Shown: positions 26,772-35,654, counted from the stretch's first letter. The stretch: DNA of 64,000 bases from CAVQJU01 sp963729215 (GCA_963729215.1 CAVSND010000031.1:248001-312000); one strand, 5' to 3'. Numbers and translations: made by a program. Notes: generated by a model not told the origin, from the letters alone.

Positions 26772-27185
26772 ATGCGAGGCGACGTGCGCTTCTCCCTTGC
26801 CATCGGTATTGCGCTGGGTCTCACGGCGTGGGGATGCAGCGGCGACGGGTACCCATCCGGCATGATGGGCATGACGGCTCCGTCCTCCGCCAACATGTCG
26901 GTTGTCACTATTGTCGGACAGAAAGGCATGTCGTCGTTCGAACCCAATCCGGCGCCGTTCGCGCAGGGCGCGCTCGTCGTGTGGCGCAATACCGACGCCG
27001 CCACGCATCGCATCGTCATGAACGATGGCTCGTTCGACAGCGGCAACATCGCGCCGGGCGCCTCGAGCCCGGTGATGCGCCTGGGATCCAGCGGCAGCTA
27101 TCACTGCACGATTCACCCAACCATGATGTTCGGCAGCATCAACGGGGCGGCCGGCGGACCACCGACGTCGCCGCCCGACTATTGA
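26772..27185 (+). CDS. Cupredoxin lipoprotein
   Basis: 137 aa from the ATG at 26772; a GTG at 26784 is possible. Lipoprotein signal with LTAWGCSG. The single cupredoxin domain has His in TDAATHRIVMNDGSFDSG and the ligand loop YHCTIHPTMM (Cys, His, Met), so a type-1-like copper site is complete. Expected at the outer or inner membrane facing the periplasm, as an electron carrier. It follows the two-component genes and precedes a barrel gene by 36 bp. Confidence 0.88.
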   Translation: MRGDVRFSLAIGIALGLTAWGCSGDGYPSGMMGMTAPSSANMSVVTIVGQKGMSSFEPNPAPFAQGALVVWRNTDAATHRIVMNDGSFDSGNIAPGASSPVMRLGSSGSYHCTIHPTMMFGSINGAAGGPPTSPPDY

Positions 27186-27221
27186 GGCTCGCCTGCCGAC
27201 GACGCCTCCTTCTTTCAAACC

Positions 27222-28067
27222 ATGACTAAAATGCGCATTCTTTGTTCGCTGGTTCTCTGCTGTCTCGCCGCCACCGCCGCCCACGCACAGGACGACGATG
27301 ACAAGGTGCTGAAACTGGCAGAGCCGGACTTCACGCTCATCAGCCTCCCGACCTCGCTCAGGCTGCCCGAACATGGGAGCGCGTTTCGCGTGACCCATCG
27401 ATTCACGCGCCCTCTCAACTGCGACCTCTGTCCGAACAGCCTGGCGGCGGACGCATTCGGCCTCGACTTCGGCGCGCGGATCGGCCTCGAATACCGATAC
27501 GGGATCCTGCCGAACACCGAAATCGGCGTGCACCGCGCGAGCGACAAGACCATCGAACTGTTCGGGCAGTACGGCTTTGTGCGGCAGGGCACGAAATCGC
27601 CGGTCGACTTGTCCGCGTTGCTCGCCATAGAGTTCAGCAGTGTCGGCCAGCAAGGCGTCGACAGCCAGAGTCAGCCGACGCTGGGCCTGATCGTGTCGAG
27701 ACGCCTGGGCGAGAAGGCGGCAATCTACGCAGAGCCGATCTGGGTCCACAACACGAACCTGTTCGACACCTCCACGACGAGCGACGATACGTTCATGGTG
27801 GGACTCGGCGCTCGCGTCCGCATCCTCGAGACCGTCTACATCGTCGGCGAGTATGCGCCCCGCGCCGGCTATGCTCCTGGTGCGAACCACGGCGGATTTG
27901 CCATCGAGAAGCGCGCCGGCGGACACGTGTTTCAGCTGAACTTCACGGATTCGTTCGCGACCACTTACGGGCAGCTTGCGCGCGGGGGCACTCGCAGCCC
28001 GAGAGCAAACGGACCCGACGGGACGGACTGGTACCTCGGGTTCAACATCTCGAGGAAGTTCTACTAG
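27222..28067 (+). CDS. DUF5777-type outer-membrane beta-barrel protein
   Basis: 281 aa. Signal peptide ending TAAHAQ, then LISLPTSLRLPEHGSAFRVT and repeated amphipathic strands (ARIGLEYRYGILPNTEIGVH), ending in GFNISRKFY with the C-terminal aromatic of an outer-membrane barrel. A CDLC pair (NCDLCPN) sits in the first extracellular or periplasmic loop. DUF5777 proteins are uncharacterised; here the gene is flanked on both sides by cupredoxins. The start may also be the Met three codons later. Confidence 0.75.
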   Translation: MTKMRILCSLVLCCLAATAAHAQDDDDKVLKLAEPDFTLISLPTSLRLPEHGSAFRVTHRFTRPLNCDLCPNSLAADAFGLDFGARIGLEYRYGILPNTEIGVHRASDKTIELFGQYGFVRQGTKSPVDLSALLAIEFSSVGQQGVDSQSQPTLGLIVSRRLGEKAAIYAEPIWVHNTNLFDTSTTSDDTFMVGLGARVRILETVYIVGEYAPRAGYAPGANHGGFAIEKRAGGHVFQLNFTDSFATTYGQLARGGTRSPRANGPDGTDWYLGFNISRKFY

Positions 28068-28109
28068 AGGTCAATGTCACGATCCGGCGCAACCGCTGTC
28101 TAAGGGGAG

Positions 28110-28505
28110 ATGACGATGGGATCACGGATGGCGGGCGCGTTCTTCGCGGCGTGCGGGCTGGCGTGTCTGCTTGCCGCATGCGGCGGCAGCGACGCCGCCC
28201 CGACGCCGCCGCCAGCCACATCGGCGGCGACGATCACGATCGCGAACAACACGGTGACGCCGAAGAACGTCACCGTGCCCCTGGGTAGCCAGGTGACGTT
28301 CGTCAACAACGACAACCGATCGCACGATATGGAGTCCAATCCGCACCCCGAGCACACGGACTGTCCGGCGCTCAGCCAGGTCGGGTTTCTGAATCCCGGC
28401 CAGAGCCGCACGAGCGGGAACCTCACCGTCGCCAGGGTCTGTGGCTTTCATGACCACGACCTGGCCTCGAGGGCAGGGCTTCAGGGCACCATCACCATCC
28501 AGTAA
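28110..28505 (+). CDS. Cupredoxin-like lipoprotein
   Basis: 131 aa. Lipoprotein signal with CLLAACGG, a proline-rich linker, then a cupredoxin fold: ITIANNTVTPKNVTVPLGSQ, a first His in NNDNRSHDMES, and VCGFHDHD (Cys, His, His) near the end. The loop HPEHTDCPAL adds an extra Cys/His cluster. A closely similar protein is encoded at 30425-30883 (VCGFHDHD against PCGFHDHNHEG), so the two are paralogues. A GGGGAG ribosome site precedes the ATG. Confidence 0.85.
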   Translation: MTMGSRMAGAFFAACGLACLLAACGGSDAAPTPPPATSAATITIANNTVTPKNVTVPLGSQVTFVNNDNRSHDMESNPHPEHTDCPALSQVGFLNPGQSRTSGNLTVARVCGFHDHDLASRAGLQGTITIQ

Positions 28506-28525
28506 TCCGCGTCAGCCCGCGGTCG

Positions 28526-29005
28526 TTACTTGGATTCGCTGCCCTCGAGCTGCTGCCCGAGATACCGCTCGTAGCCGAGCTGCGCGATCTGGTGCATCTG
28601 CGCCTCGAGGAAGTCGACGTGCTCTTCTTCGTCCTTGAGCAGCCGCTCGAACAGGTCGGCCGATCCGTTGTCGCCGGCGTCGCGGGCCGCTTTGACGGAC
28701 TCGTTGTACATCACCGTCGCCTTCAGCTCGAGCTTCAGATCGCTTTCCAGCTGGCCCTTCACGTCCGAACCGATCGTCAGCGGCAGCGGCTGCATGGACG
28801 GAATGCCGTCGAGAAAGAGAATGCGCTCGAGGATTTCCTCGGCGTGCTTCATCTCGCCAATCGACTGCTTCTTGATGTAGTTGCCGAGCCGGTGATAGCC
28901 CCAGTTGTGGCACATCTCGGCGTGCACGAAATACTGATTGATGGCGGTCAGCTCCTCCCGGAGCGCCTCGTTCAACTTTGCGATGACCGCGTCGTTGCCT
29001 TTCAT
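28526..29005 (-). CDS. bfr: Bacterioferritin
   Basis: 159 aa, ATG at 29005 with GAGGAG upstream. The ferroxidase ligands align by number with E. coli Bfr: Glu18 (EELTAINQYF), Glu51 and His54 (IGEMKHAEE), Glu94, Glu127 and His130 (LKDEEEHVDFLE). Met52 is the haem-b ligand, so this is a haem-containing bacterioferritin. It stores iron as a 24-mer in the cytosol. It is preceded by the PepSY gene and a probable iron-responsive palindrome, consistent with iron control. Confidence 0.96.
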   Translation of the reverse strand: MKGNDAVIAKLNEALREELTAINQYFVHAEMCHNWGYHRLGNYIKKQSIGEMKHAEEILERILFLDGIPSMQPLPLTIGSDVKGQLESDLKLELKATVMYNESVKAARDAGDNGSADLFERLLKDEEEHVDFLEAQMHQIAQLGYERYLGQQLEGSESK

Positions 29006-29043
29006 CTCATCCTCCTCGAGCCGTTTCGCGCGAGACGCGCCTC

Positions 29044-30246
29044 TCATTCGGGCAGGGGATCGACCGGTGACGGGGCTCCGACTCGACTCGGGCCGGCCAC
29101 CCGGCGCCACAACCGCCAGCCCACAAGCCGGCGGAACGCCAGCGCGAGGCCAGTCCAGACGAGCACGACGCCGCCTACGGAAGCGATGCCCGCGAGCGAC
29201 TGGCCAACGATGCCCCCGAGTTCGCCCGTGTGCCCGAACCGGACCCAGCCGCGCCATTTCTGGCCGCGGCTATTCTCGGCGTACGGCTCCCAGCGGACGA
29301 CGTCGCCGGTGTTGGCGTTGAGGGTCAGCTGCGAGCGCGCGAACGCGTTCCAGTGTCGAGCGTCGTTCATTGTAAACGACACGGATGCCTGCGACTGTTC
29401 GGGTAGCCGCATGGTGATGGTCTGCCAGGTCGGCAGCTGCTGCTCCGCCCGGGCAAAGAGCGCATCGGCGTTCTCGAGAGTCGGCCGCTCGGTGCTCCGG
29501 CGCTCCGCTCGTCCCTCGCCTCCGCCCTGTGATCCGCGGCCGGCGCCGCGAGCGGCGGGCAACGGACTTCCCGCTGCCTGGTAAAGGAGCTGATTGGCCC
29601 ATGGATACGACATCACCACGCCCGTGGCCGTCAGCACGATGAGAACCGGCGCGCACCAAAAGCCGATCACGTTGTGCCAGTTGAAATCGCGCGCGCGGCT
29701 CGTGGACGTCCGGCGGAAGAACAGGATCGCGTTGACATGCTGCGGCAGCCATTTGTGCGGCCACCAGAGAACGAGGCCGGTCACAGCCAGGCCAAGAAAA
29801 GCAAGGTTAGAGGCGCCGGTGAGGGAGCGTCCCACGTCGCGGTTGTCCTCCAGGGCGAGCCACCGGTGCCAGTTCTCGACGCTGCGGAAGAACTGCTGCG
29901 TGGGAGCCGATCCTTCCCCGAGTATGCTGCCCGTGTAGGGATTCACGTACAGCGTGCCCTCGCGTCCGAGACCGACGGCCACCGCCGCTGCGGGATCGCG
30001 GTCGAATACGAGCGTCGCCGGCTGAACACCCGGCCGGCTCGCGCGCACGGCCGCGAGAATCCTCGACGCGTCGAGCCGCGGCGTGCTGGCCGGCTCGACG
30101 AACCGGACTGCCCGATCGATGCGGTTCACGATCTGGGGCTTGAACGCCAGGAGCGCCCCGGTGGCGGACATGACCAGGATCACCAGGCCGGCGGAAGCGC
30201 CCGCCGCGAGGTGGAGCCAGAACAGAACGGTGCGAAGAGGTCTCAT
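29044..30246 (-). CDS. PepSY-associated transmembrane protein (iron/flavin reductase-like)
   Basis: 400 aa. N-terminal helix FWLHLAAGASAGLVILVMSATGALL, a periplasmic PepSY region, then helices near residues 145-165 and 200-220 and a last helix near 355-375. The histidines in FWLHLAAG, VENWHRWLAL, FNWHNVIGFW and VRFGHTGELGG lie at helix ends and suit haem b or metal binding. Members are often siderophore-linked ferric reductases. Residues 228-250 are a low-complexity Gly/Arg linker. A palindrome resembling an iron box lies about 105 bp upstream. Confidence 0.88.
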   Translation of the reverse strand: MRPLRTVLFWLHLAAGASAGLVILVMSATGALLAFKPQIVNRIDRAVRFVEPASTPRLDASRILAAVRASRPGVQPATLVFDRDPAAAVAVGLGREGTLYVNPYTGSILGEGSAPTQQFFRSVENWHRWLALEDNRDVGRSLTGASNLAFLGLAVTGLVLWWPHKWLPQHVNAILFFRRTSTSRARDFNWHNVIGFWCAPVLIVLTATGVVMSYPWANQLLYQAAGSPLPAARGAGRGSQGGGEGRAERRSTERPTLENADALFARAEQQLPTWQTITMRLPEQSQASVSFTMNDARHWNAFARSQLTLNANTGDVVRWEPYAENSRGQKWRGWVRFGHTGELGGIVGQSLAGIASVGGVVLVWTGLALAFRRLVGWRLWRRVAGPSRVGAPSPVDPLPE

Positions 30247-30349
30247 GGGTCAGCCCGCGCCGCAAGGAGTTGTGGAGATCGGATATCAGCCGCGCGGCTG
30301 CGAGGCTGGCTGCCAGATGTGCGGCCTGCGTCGCCGGTCAGAGTGATAT

Positions 30350-30372
30350 AAAATGAGATTGAGTCTCATTTT
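30350..30372 (-). promoter_or_regulatory. Candidate Fur-type operator
   Basis: A perfect 9-bp inverted repeat, AAAATGAGA and TCTCATTTT, with a 5-bp spacer (TTGAG). The A/T-rich arms stand out in this G+C-rich DNA and resemble known Fur boxes built from TGAGA/TCTCA half sites. It lies 104-126 bp upstream of the PepSY gene, with bacterioferritin next downstream. Confidence 0.5.
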
Positions 30373-30424
30373 CACTAGAGCATATTCCCGACCTATCTGG
30401 TCGGTCAAGCCGGAAGATTCGCCG

Positions 30425-30883
30425 CTACCGGGCGACGGCGGTCACCGTGCCGCCATAGGCCGGATTGCCTTCGTGGTTGTGATCGTGAAATCCGCAGGGC
30501 GTCAGGTGGGTAATCGGATCGGTCGCCCGCGACTGGCCGGGCACGAGATACCCCGCGATGTTGATTTCGGGACAATCGTTGTGCAGTCCGAACGGGCTGG
30601 ACAACACGTCGTGCGGATCGTTGTCGCTGTTGATGAACGTGAGGCGCGCGCCTTGATACACCTGCAGCGCGTTGATGTCGAAGAGCGCCGCCGACGCGGC
30701 ATCGAGCCGGAATCCGGTCGATGTGATCGTGATCGTGGCGCCTTCGAGCGGCTTCGGTGGACCGGCGGGTACGGCAGGCGGAGCCGGCGTGGGCGCGGCG
30801 GGGACCTGCGGCGTCTGGCCCGCGTCACTACAGGCAACGACCACTATGAGCAGGACGACAGGAGCCAATCTCGCCAATATCAT
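30425..30883 (-). CDS. Cupredoxin-like lipoprotein
   Basis: 152 aa from the ATG at 30883, chosen because a GGAGG lies about 12 nt upstream and the sequence then reads directly into a lipoprotein signal (lipobox VVVAC). Starts at 30907 (ATG) or 30919 (TTG) are possible. A Pro/Ala linker is followed by a cupredoxin fold: INSDNDPHDVLSS gives one His, and PCGFHDHNHEG the Cys-His cluster. The loop GLHNDCPEI parallels HPEHTDCPAL in the protein at 28110-28505. Probably periplasmic copper binding. Confidence 0.83.
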   Translation of the reverse strand: MILARLAPVVLLIVVVACSDAGQTPQVPAAPTPAPPAVPAGPPKPLEGATITITSTGFRLDAASAALFDINALQVYQGARLTFINSDNDPHDVLSSPFGLHNDCPEINIAGYLVPGQSRATDPITHLTPCGFHDHNHEGNPAYGGTVTAVAR

Positions 30884-30919
30884 GTGTGCCACAAACCTCC
30901 AGCGCATCCCGGTTTCCAA

Positions 30920-30964
30920 CTAACCTCTAACCCTAACCCTAACCCCTAACCTCTAACCTCTAAC
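30920..30964 (-). repeat. CTCTAACC/CCCTAACC word repeat
   Basis: Seven tandem 6-8-nt words (CTAACCT, CTAACCC). Some look like telomeric CCCTAA repeats, but the words vary and this is the reverse complement of the GGTTAGAG family at 18298-18338 and 57741-57765. It lies upstream of the minus-strand cupredoxin gene and covers its possible upstream start codons. Confidence 0.85.
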
Positions 30965-31090
30965 ACTGACGTTGCCTCGCCCACTCTGCTTACCCGATCC
31001 GCAACGGCTTACTGAACGCGTAAGCTGGTCGCCGGCCGCCCGCCCACGCGCCTCTCGATTCGTGCCGGAACCCTGCGGCACTCGCCTTGC

Positions 31091-32356
31091 GTGGCAAGAA
31101 CCGGTCCGTCCCTGATGCGCGTCTCGCCCGTTCCCGTCCTGCTCACAATCTTCCTGGTTACTGCGTCGGGAGCTGCTGCTCAGGATCCCACAGCACAGGA
31201 TCCCACCCCTCCGCTCCCCGCCGACCATGTGCACGTGCACGACGCCACACCGGCACAATCGCCGGGATGGTCATGGATGCCGGACGCCAACGTGTTCGTC
31301 GGCTACAACTACCAGCAGCGGGAGTTCACGGACCAGTCCGCGTTCGAGTCCCAGAACTGGTTCATGCTCCACGGCACGAGGCCGGTGGGCCGCGGAGAGC
31401 TGCAAATCGAGGGCATGCTCTCGCTCGAACCGTTGACGATGCAGCCGATCGGCTCGCCGCAACTCTTCCAGACCGGCGAGTCGTATCAGATGGGACCGCT
31501 CATCGATCGGCAGCATCCCCACGACTTCCTGATGGAACTGGGCGGCACGTACCGCCGGCGCCATGGACGAATCGCCTTTATCGGATCGGCCTACCTCGTC
31601 GGCCCGGCGGCGCTGGGGCCAACGCCGTTCATGCACCGCGAGTCCGCGCGCAGTAACCCGCAGGCGCCGCTCACCCATCACCAGCTCGATTCCACCCACA
31701 TCACGCCAGGCGTCCTGACCGGCGGAGTCGAGGTGGGCAGCCTGACGTTTCTCGGATCGTGGTTTCGGGGACAGGAGCCCGACGAGAACCGCTGGAACAT
31801 CGGGCGGCCGTGGCTCGATTCCTGGTCCGTGCAGGGAAAATGGCGTCATGGTCCGTGGCAGGCTCAGGTGTCCGGCGGCATCCTTCACGAACCGGAATGG
31901 TTCGAGCCGTACGACATCCCTCGGATCACGGCGTCGATCGAATTTACGGGAAAACTACGATCGCGCCCCTTCGCGGCGACGCTCGCCTGGGGCGAGAACC
32001 GCGAAATCCACGGCATCCTCGACGGCTACCTCTTCGAGTGGGACGCCGGCGTCACCTCACACGGGCACTTCTACGGACGCGCGGAAGCCAGCGCCAAGGA
32101 TCTGCTCGACCTGGGCTTTCCGGATCCTCCGGGCTTCGTGTCCTTTCACCGCATTTCACACGTCGCGGCGGTCACGGGTGGATACCTGCACGAGTTCCTC
32201 GACCGGCCGTGGGGGCGCCTCGGCCTCGGCGGGGACGCGACGTTCTATCACGTGCCGGAAAACATGGTCCCCTACTACGGCACGTCTCCCCATTCGTTTC
32301 ACGTCTTCGTCCGATATCGTCCCCGCGCGCACGATTCGATGACTCACCAGCACTGA
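31091..32356 (+). CDS. Outer-membrane barrel protein with His-rich N-terminus
   Basis: 421 aa from a GTG; the ATG at 31115 would start directly at the signal peptide (MRVSPVPVLLTIFLVTASGA). The mature N-terminus has DPTAQDPTPPLPADHVHVHD, a possible metal-binding stretch. A barrel-like body follows with many aromatic strands (YNYQQREFTDQSAFESQNWF, SWSVQGKWRHGPWQAQVSGG). The C-terminus is YRPRAHDSMTHQH. Function unknown. Such proteins occur next to copper and iron handling genes, which fits this neighbourhood. Confidence 0.75.
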   Translation: MARTGPSLMRVSPVPVLLTIFLVTASGAAAQDPTAQDPTPPLPADHVHVHDATPAQSPGWSWMPDANVFVGYNYQQREFTDQSAFESQNWFMLHGTRPVGRGELQIEGMLSLEPLTMQPIGSPQLFQTGESYQMGPLIDRQHPHDFLMELGGTYRRRHGRIAFIGSAYLVGPAALGPTPFMHRESARSNPQAPLTHHQLDSTHITPGVLTGGVEVGSLTFLGSWFRGQEPDENRWNIGRPWLDSWSVQGKWRHGPWQAQVSGGILHEPEWFEPYDIPRITASIEFTGKLRSRPFAATLAWGENREIHGILDGYLFEWDAGVTSHGHFYGRAEASAKDLLDLGFPDPPGFVSFHRISHVAAVTGGYLHEFLDRPWGRLGLGGDATFYHVPENMVPYYGTSPHSFHVFVRYRPRAHDSMTHQH

Positions 32357-32401
32357 AATGCTGATACTCTTGGACAGTCAACGCATGCGGGATTTTCATC
32401 A

Positions 32402-33641
32402 ATGTCGCTCGTCGCGCTTTCCGAACTGCTCGGCGCTCCCGTGCGCGGTGCCACCGGCACCGTCCTGGGACGTGTGCGCGAAGTTGCGATAGCGCCGCAG
32501 GACCACCCCACCCGAATCGCCTATCTCATCGTCAAGACCGCCGACGGCGAACGTGTCGTGCCGTCCGCCGTGCTCAAATCGTGCGGGGCGACGGTCCGCA
32601 CCGCCGACGATGGATCGTCGTGGGAAACATACACGCCGTCTGACGGAGTCCTGCTCCTCAAGCGCGATCTGCTCGATCAGCAGATCATCGACGTCCACGG
32701 GCGAAAGGTCGTCCGCGTCAACGACGTCGAGATCGATTCCATCCCCGTGAACAGCCACGTCGCCCTGAGCGTCGTCGCGGTGGACGTGGGTGCACGTGGA
32801 GCGATCCGGCGCCTGACGAAGGGCATCGTGCCGGCGTTCACGCTGCGCACGTTGCTCGGACGGATTCCGCCGCGTGTCATCCCGTGGGCGTACGTCGATC
32901 TGCTCGAGACCGATCCCGCCCGTCGCGTCAAGCTGAAGATCGTCTACGAAGGGCTGTCGAAGCTCCATCCGGCCGACATCGCGAGCATCGTCGAGGACCT
33001 GCCTCACGCCGAGCGCGAGGCGGTTTTCGAAACACTCGACGAAGAAGTCGCCGCCGAAGCGCTCGAAGAAATCGATCCGAAGGTTCAGGTGTCGATCGTC
33101 GAATCGCTGGACTCCGATCGCGCAGCCGACATCGTCGAGGAGATGGACCCGGACGCCGCTGCCGACCTCCTCGGCGAACTGACCGAGGGTCGGTCGGGCG
33201 AAATTCTCAAGGAGATGCAGCCCGAGGAACGCCAGGAAGTCACGCCAGCTCCTCGAGTTTGGCGAACACACGGCCGCCGGCCGGATGACGACCGAGTACG
33301 TCTCGGTTGGAGACTACGGACGGGTGGACGATGCCATCGAAGCCCTGCGCCGGTTCGAAGGCAGCCGTGAGGCGGTGGCGACCGTGTATCTCTACAACGT
33401 GGCTTACAAGGTGGTCGGGGCCGTGCCGCTCGTGAAGATCGCCGTTTCGCCGCCCTCGACCTTCCTGTCGGAGCTCGCCGAAGCGCCCGTCACGTGCACG
33501 GCGGACACGCCGGACGACGATGTGGCGGCGCTCTTCGACAAGTACAACCTCGTCACGCTTGCCGTCCTCGACGAACACGACCGGCTGGCCGGCATCATCA
33601 CGGCGGACGACGTGATCACCATGCTGCGCCACCGACGCTAG
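32402..33641 (+). CDS. PRC-barrel/MgtE-N/CBS protein, one frameshift
   Basis: About 413 aa across two frames. Two PRC-barrel-like segments (about residues 3-60 and 80-130) are followed by an MgtE N-terminal superhelix: LSKLHPADIASIVEDLPHAE, then DRAADIVEEMDPDAAADLL. After a one-base insertion near 33241-33248 the second frame continues with GEHTAAGRMTTEYVSV and a CBS pair ending LDEHDRLAGIITADDVITML. It contains the Mg-sensing cytosolic part of MgtE channels but none of the membrane part. The next gene, 13 bp on, encodes an Nramp-like permease, so it may be a soluble regulatory subunit. Confidence 0.87.
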
Positions 33642-33654
33642 CCGGAACACTTCG

Positions 33655-34902
33655 ATGAAGTCCGCACTGAAACACTGGAAGGGCCGGCTCGTGCTGTTGC
33701 TGGCGGTCATCGGCCCCGGCTTCATCACCGCCAACGTGGACAACGACGCCGGCGGCATCTTCACCTACTCGCAGGCCGGGGCGCAGTTCGGCTACTCGCT
33801 GCTCTGGACGATGATCCCGATCACGATCGCGCTGATCGTCGTGCAGGAGATGGCCTCGCGCCTCGGGGCCGTCACCGGCAAGGGGCTGAGCGATCTCATC
33901 CGCGAAGAGTTCGGCTTCCGCCTGACGTTCATCATGATGGTGACGCTCGTAGTCACCAACTTTGGCAACGTCGTCGCCGAGTTCGCGGGCATCGCCAGCA
34001 GCCTCGAGCTGTTCGGATTGTCGAAATATGTCGTCGTGCCCGCGGCCGCGTTCGTCGTGTGGCTGCTCGTCGTGCGCGGCACCTATGACAGCATCGAAAA
34101 GATCTTCCTGACGGCGTCCGCCTTCTACGTCACGTACATCATCGCCGGCTTCCTGGCGCATCCGGACTGGAAGGCGGCCGCGTTTGCCACGGTCACCCGG
34201 CCTGAGGCGGCGGGCATTCGAAACTACGGCTATATCTACATGGTGATCGGCCTCGTGGGCACGACGATCGCGCCCTGGATGCAGTTCTACCTGCAGGCGT
34301 CGATCGTCGAAAAAGGCATCACGGCGCGGCAGTACGCCGCGTCGCGCTGGGACGTCATTATCGGATGCATCTTCACCGACGTCGTGGCGTGGTTCATCAT
34401 CGTGGCGTGCGCCGCCACGCTCTACGCCAACGGCCATCACGACATCGGCAGCGGGGCGGACGCGGCGCAGGCCCTGCGGCCCCTGGCCGGCGAGTACGCG
34501 TATTTGCTGTTCGCCGCCGGCCTGTTCAACGCGTCGCTGTTTGCGGCGTCGATTCTTCCGATCTCGACGGCGTATGCGGTCTGCGAGGGCCTCGGGTTCG
34601 AATCCGGTCTCGACAAGAAATTCCGCGAGGCCCCGGTGTTCTACTGGCTCTACACCGTGCTCATCGTGCTGGGGGCGGCGGTGCTCCTCGTGCCGCGCCT
34701 GCCGCTCGTCTACGTGTCGGTGCTGTCGCAGGTGGCCAACGGCGTCGTGCTGCCCCTGGTGCTCGTGTTCATGCTGCTGCTGACGAACGATCGCGAGCTG
34801 ATGGGCCGCTACACGAACTCACGCCGCTTCAACATCATTGCCTGGACGACCGTGGTCGTGATGGTGGTGCTGACCCTGTTGATGATGGTCACGCATCGAT
34901 AG
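33655..34902 (+). CDS. Nramp-family divalent metal permease with altered metal-site motifs
   Basis: 415 aa with about 11 membrane helices. The helix-1 motif is NVDNDAGG (residues 27-34) instead of the usual DPGN. The helix-6 motif is TTIAPWMQFYLQ near residue 206 instead of the usual MPHN, so the Met that favours transition metals is absent. It is therefore unlikely to be a standard MntH manganese importer. Loss of that Met and pairing with an MgtE-N protein suggest Mg2+ as substrate, similar to the Nramp-related magnesium transporters; this is inference. Confidence 0.85.
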   Translation: MKSALKHWKGRLVLLLAVIGPGFITANVDNDAGGIFTYSQAGAQFGYSLLWTMIPITIALIVVQEMASRLGAVTGKGLSDLIREEFGFRLTFIMMVTLVVTNFGNVVAEFAGIASSLELFGLSKYVVVPAAAFVVWLLVVRGTYDSIEKIFLTASAFYVTYIIAGFLAHPDWKAAAFATVTRPEAAGIRNYGYIYMVIGLVGTTIAPWMQFYLQASIVEKGITARQYAASRWDVIIGCIFTDVVAWFIIVACAATLYANGHHDIGSGADAAQALRPLAGEYAYLLFAAGLFNASLFAASILPISTAYAVCEGLGFESGLDKKFREAPVFYWLYTVLIVLGAAVLLVPRLPLVYVSVLSQVANGVVLPLVLVFMLLLTNDRELMGRYTNSRRFNIIAWTTVVVMVVLTLLMMVTHR

Positions 34903-34980
34903 GAAGAACTGAGTAATCCGCGTCGCCGGACGACCGAGTTCGTTGGGTTCGCGGCTGTAATCGGGTAATCTAAAACTGTC

Positions 34981-35634
34981 GTGGAAATGGGCGATTCCGG
35001 TTCAGCCGCCGGCGTGAAGCGCCGGCGTTCGCGGCGCCGCGTGCCGCGCGGGCGTCGCAGCGAGGTCAGCGCGGCCACCCGGGTCGAAATCCTCAAGAGC
35101 GCGGCCGCGGCGTTCCGCAAGCTCGGTTATCACGGCGCGACGGTCGAACAGATCGCCGCCGCGCTGCGAATGAAGAAGGGCAACCTCTACTACTACTTCA
35201 GGAACAAGGAAGAGATCCTCTTCGCCTGCCACGAATACTCCCACGATCGCCTGCAGGAACTGCTCGACCAGGTCGTCCGAAGCACGGCGCCGCCCGACGC
35301 GAAACTCAGACGCCTCATCATCTCGGCGGTGCACGTCATCCTCGACGAACTGCACGGCACCGCGCTGCTGCTGGATCTCGAAGCGCTGTCCCCGGCCCAT
35401 CTGAAATCCATCATCGTGCGGCGCGATCGATTCGACCGCGGCATGCGCATGATTCTCGAGGAAGGCATCGCGACCGGCCTGTTTGCTCCCGGCGATCCCA
35501 AGCTCCTGGCGTTTGCCATGCTTGGGGCCTTGAACTGGATCGCGCGCTGGTTCAATCCGGCCGGCCCGGCCAGTTCGGAGCAAATCGCCACGCGGTTTGC
35601 CGATTACCTCATTGCCGGCCTGCGCCCGGTCTAG
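34981..35634 (+). CDS. TetR/AcrR family transcription regulator
   Basis: 217 aa, GTG start (ATG two codons on is an alternative). Basic N-terminal tail (RRRSRRRVPRGRR), then the TetR helix-turn-helix ILKSAAAAFRKLGYHGATVE followed by KKGNLYYYFRNKEEILFACH. The ligand domain is helical with LLLDLEALSP. The target is unknown; such regulators often control lipid or fatty-acid genes. It lies between the permease and lipA, both on the same strand. Confidence 0.92.
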   Translation: MEMGDSGSAAGVKRRRSRRRVPRGRRSEVSAATRVEILKSAAAAFRKLGYHGATVEQIAAALRMKKGNLYYYFRNKEEILFACHEYSHDRLQELLDQVVRSTAPPDAKLRRLIISAVHVILDELHGTALLLDLEALSPAHLKSIIVRRDRFDRGMRMILEEGIATGLFAPGDPKLLAFAMLGALNWIARWFNPAGPASSEQIATRFADYLIAGLRPV

Positions 35635-35642
35635 CCGCCCGA

Positions 35643-35648
35643 TATAAT
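35643..35648 (+). promoter_or_regulatory. Consensus -10 element TATAAT of lipA
   Basis: TATAAT ends 6 nt before the lipA ATG at 35655. No Shine-Dalgarno sequence fits into CGGTAG. The mRNA is predicted to start at or very near the ATG. Confidence 0.5.
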
Positions 35649-35654
35649 CGGTAG

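Noticed and set aside
30920..30964. Telomere repeat or eukaryotic contamination, because of CCCTAA units
   Set aside because: Words vary, are few, and match a repeat family found in this bacterial DNA at two other sites between bacterial genes.
33655..34902. Calling the Nramp-like permease mntH
   Set aside because: The metal-site motifs DPGN and MPHN are not present, so manganese import cannot be assumed from family membership.
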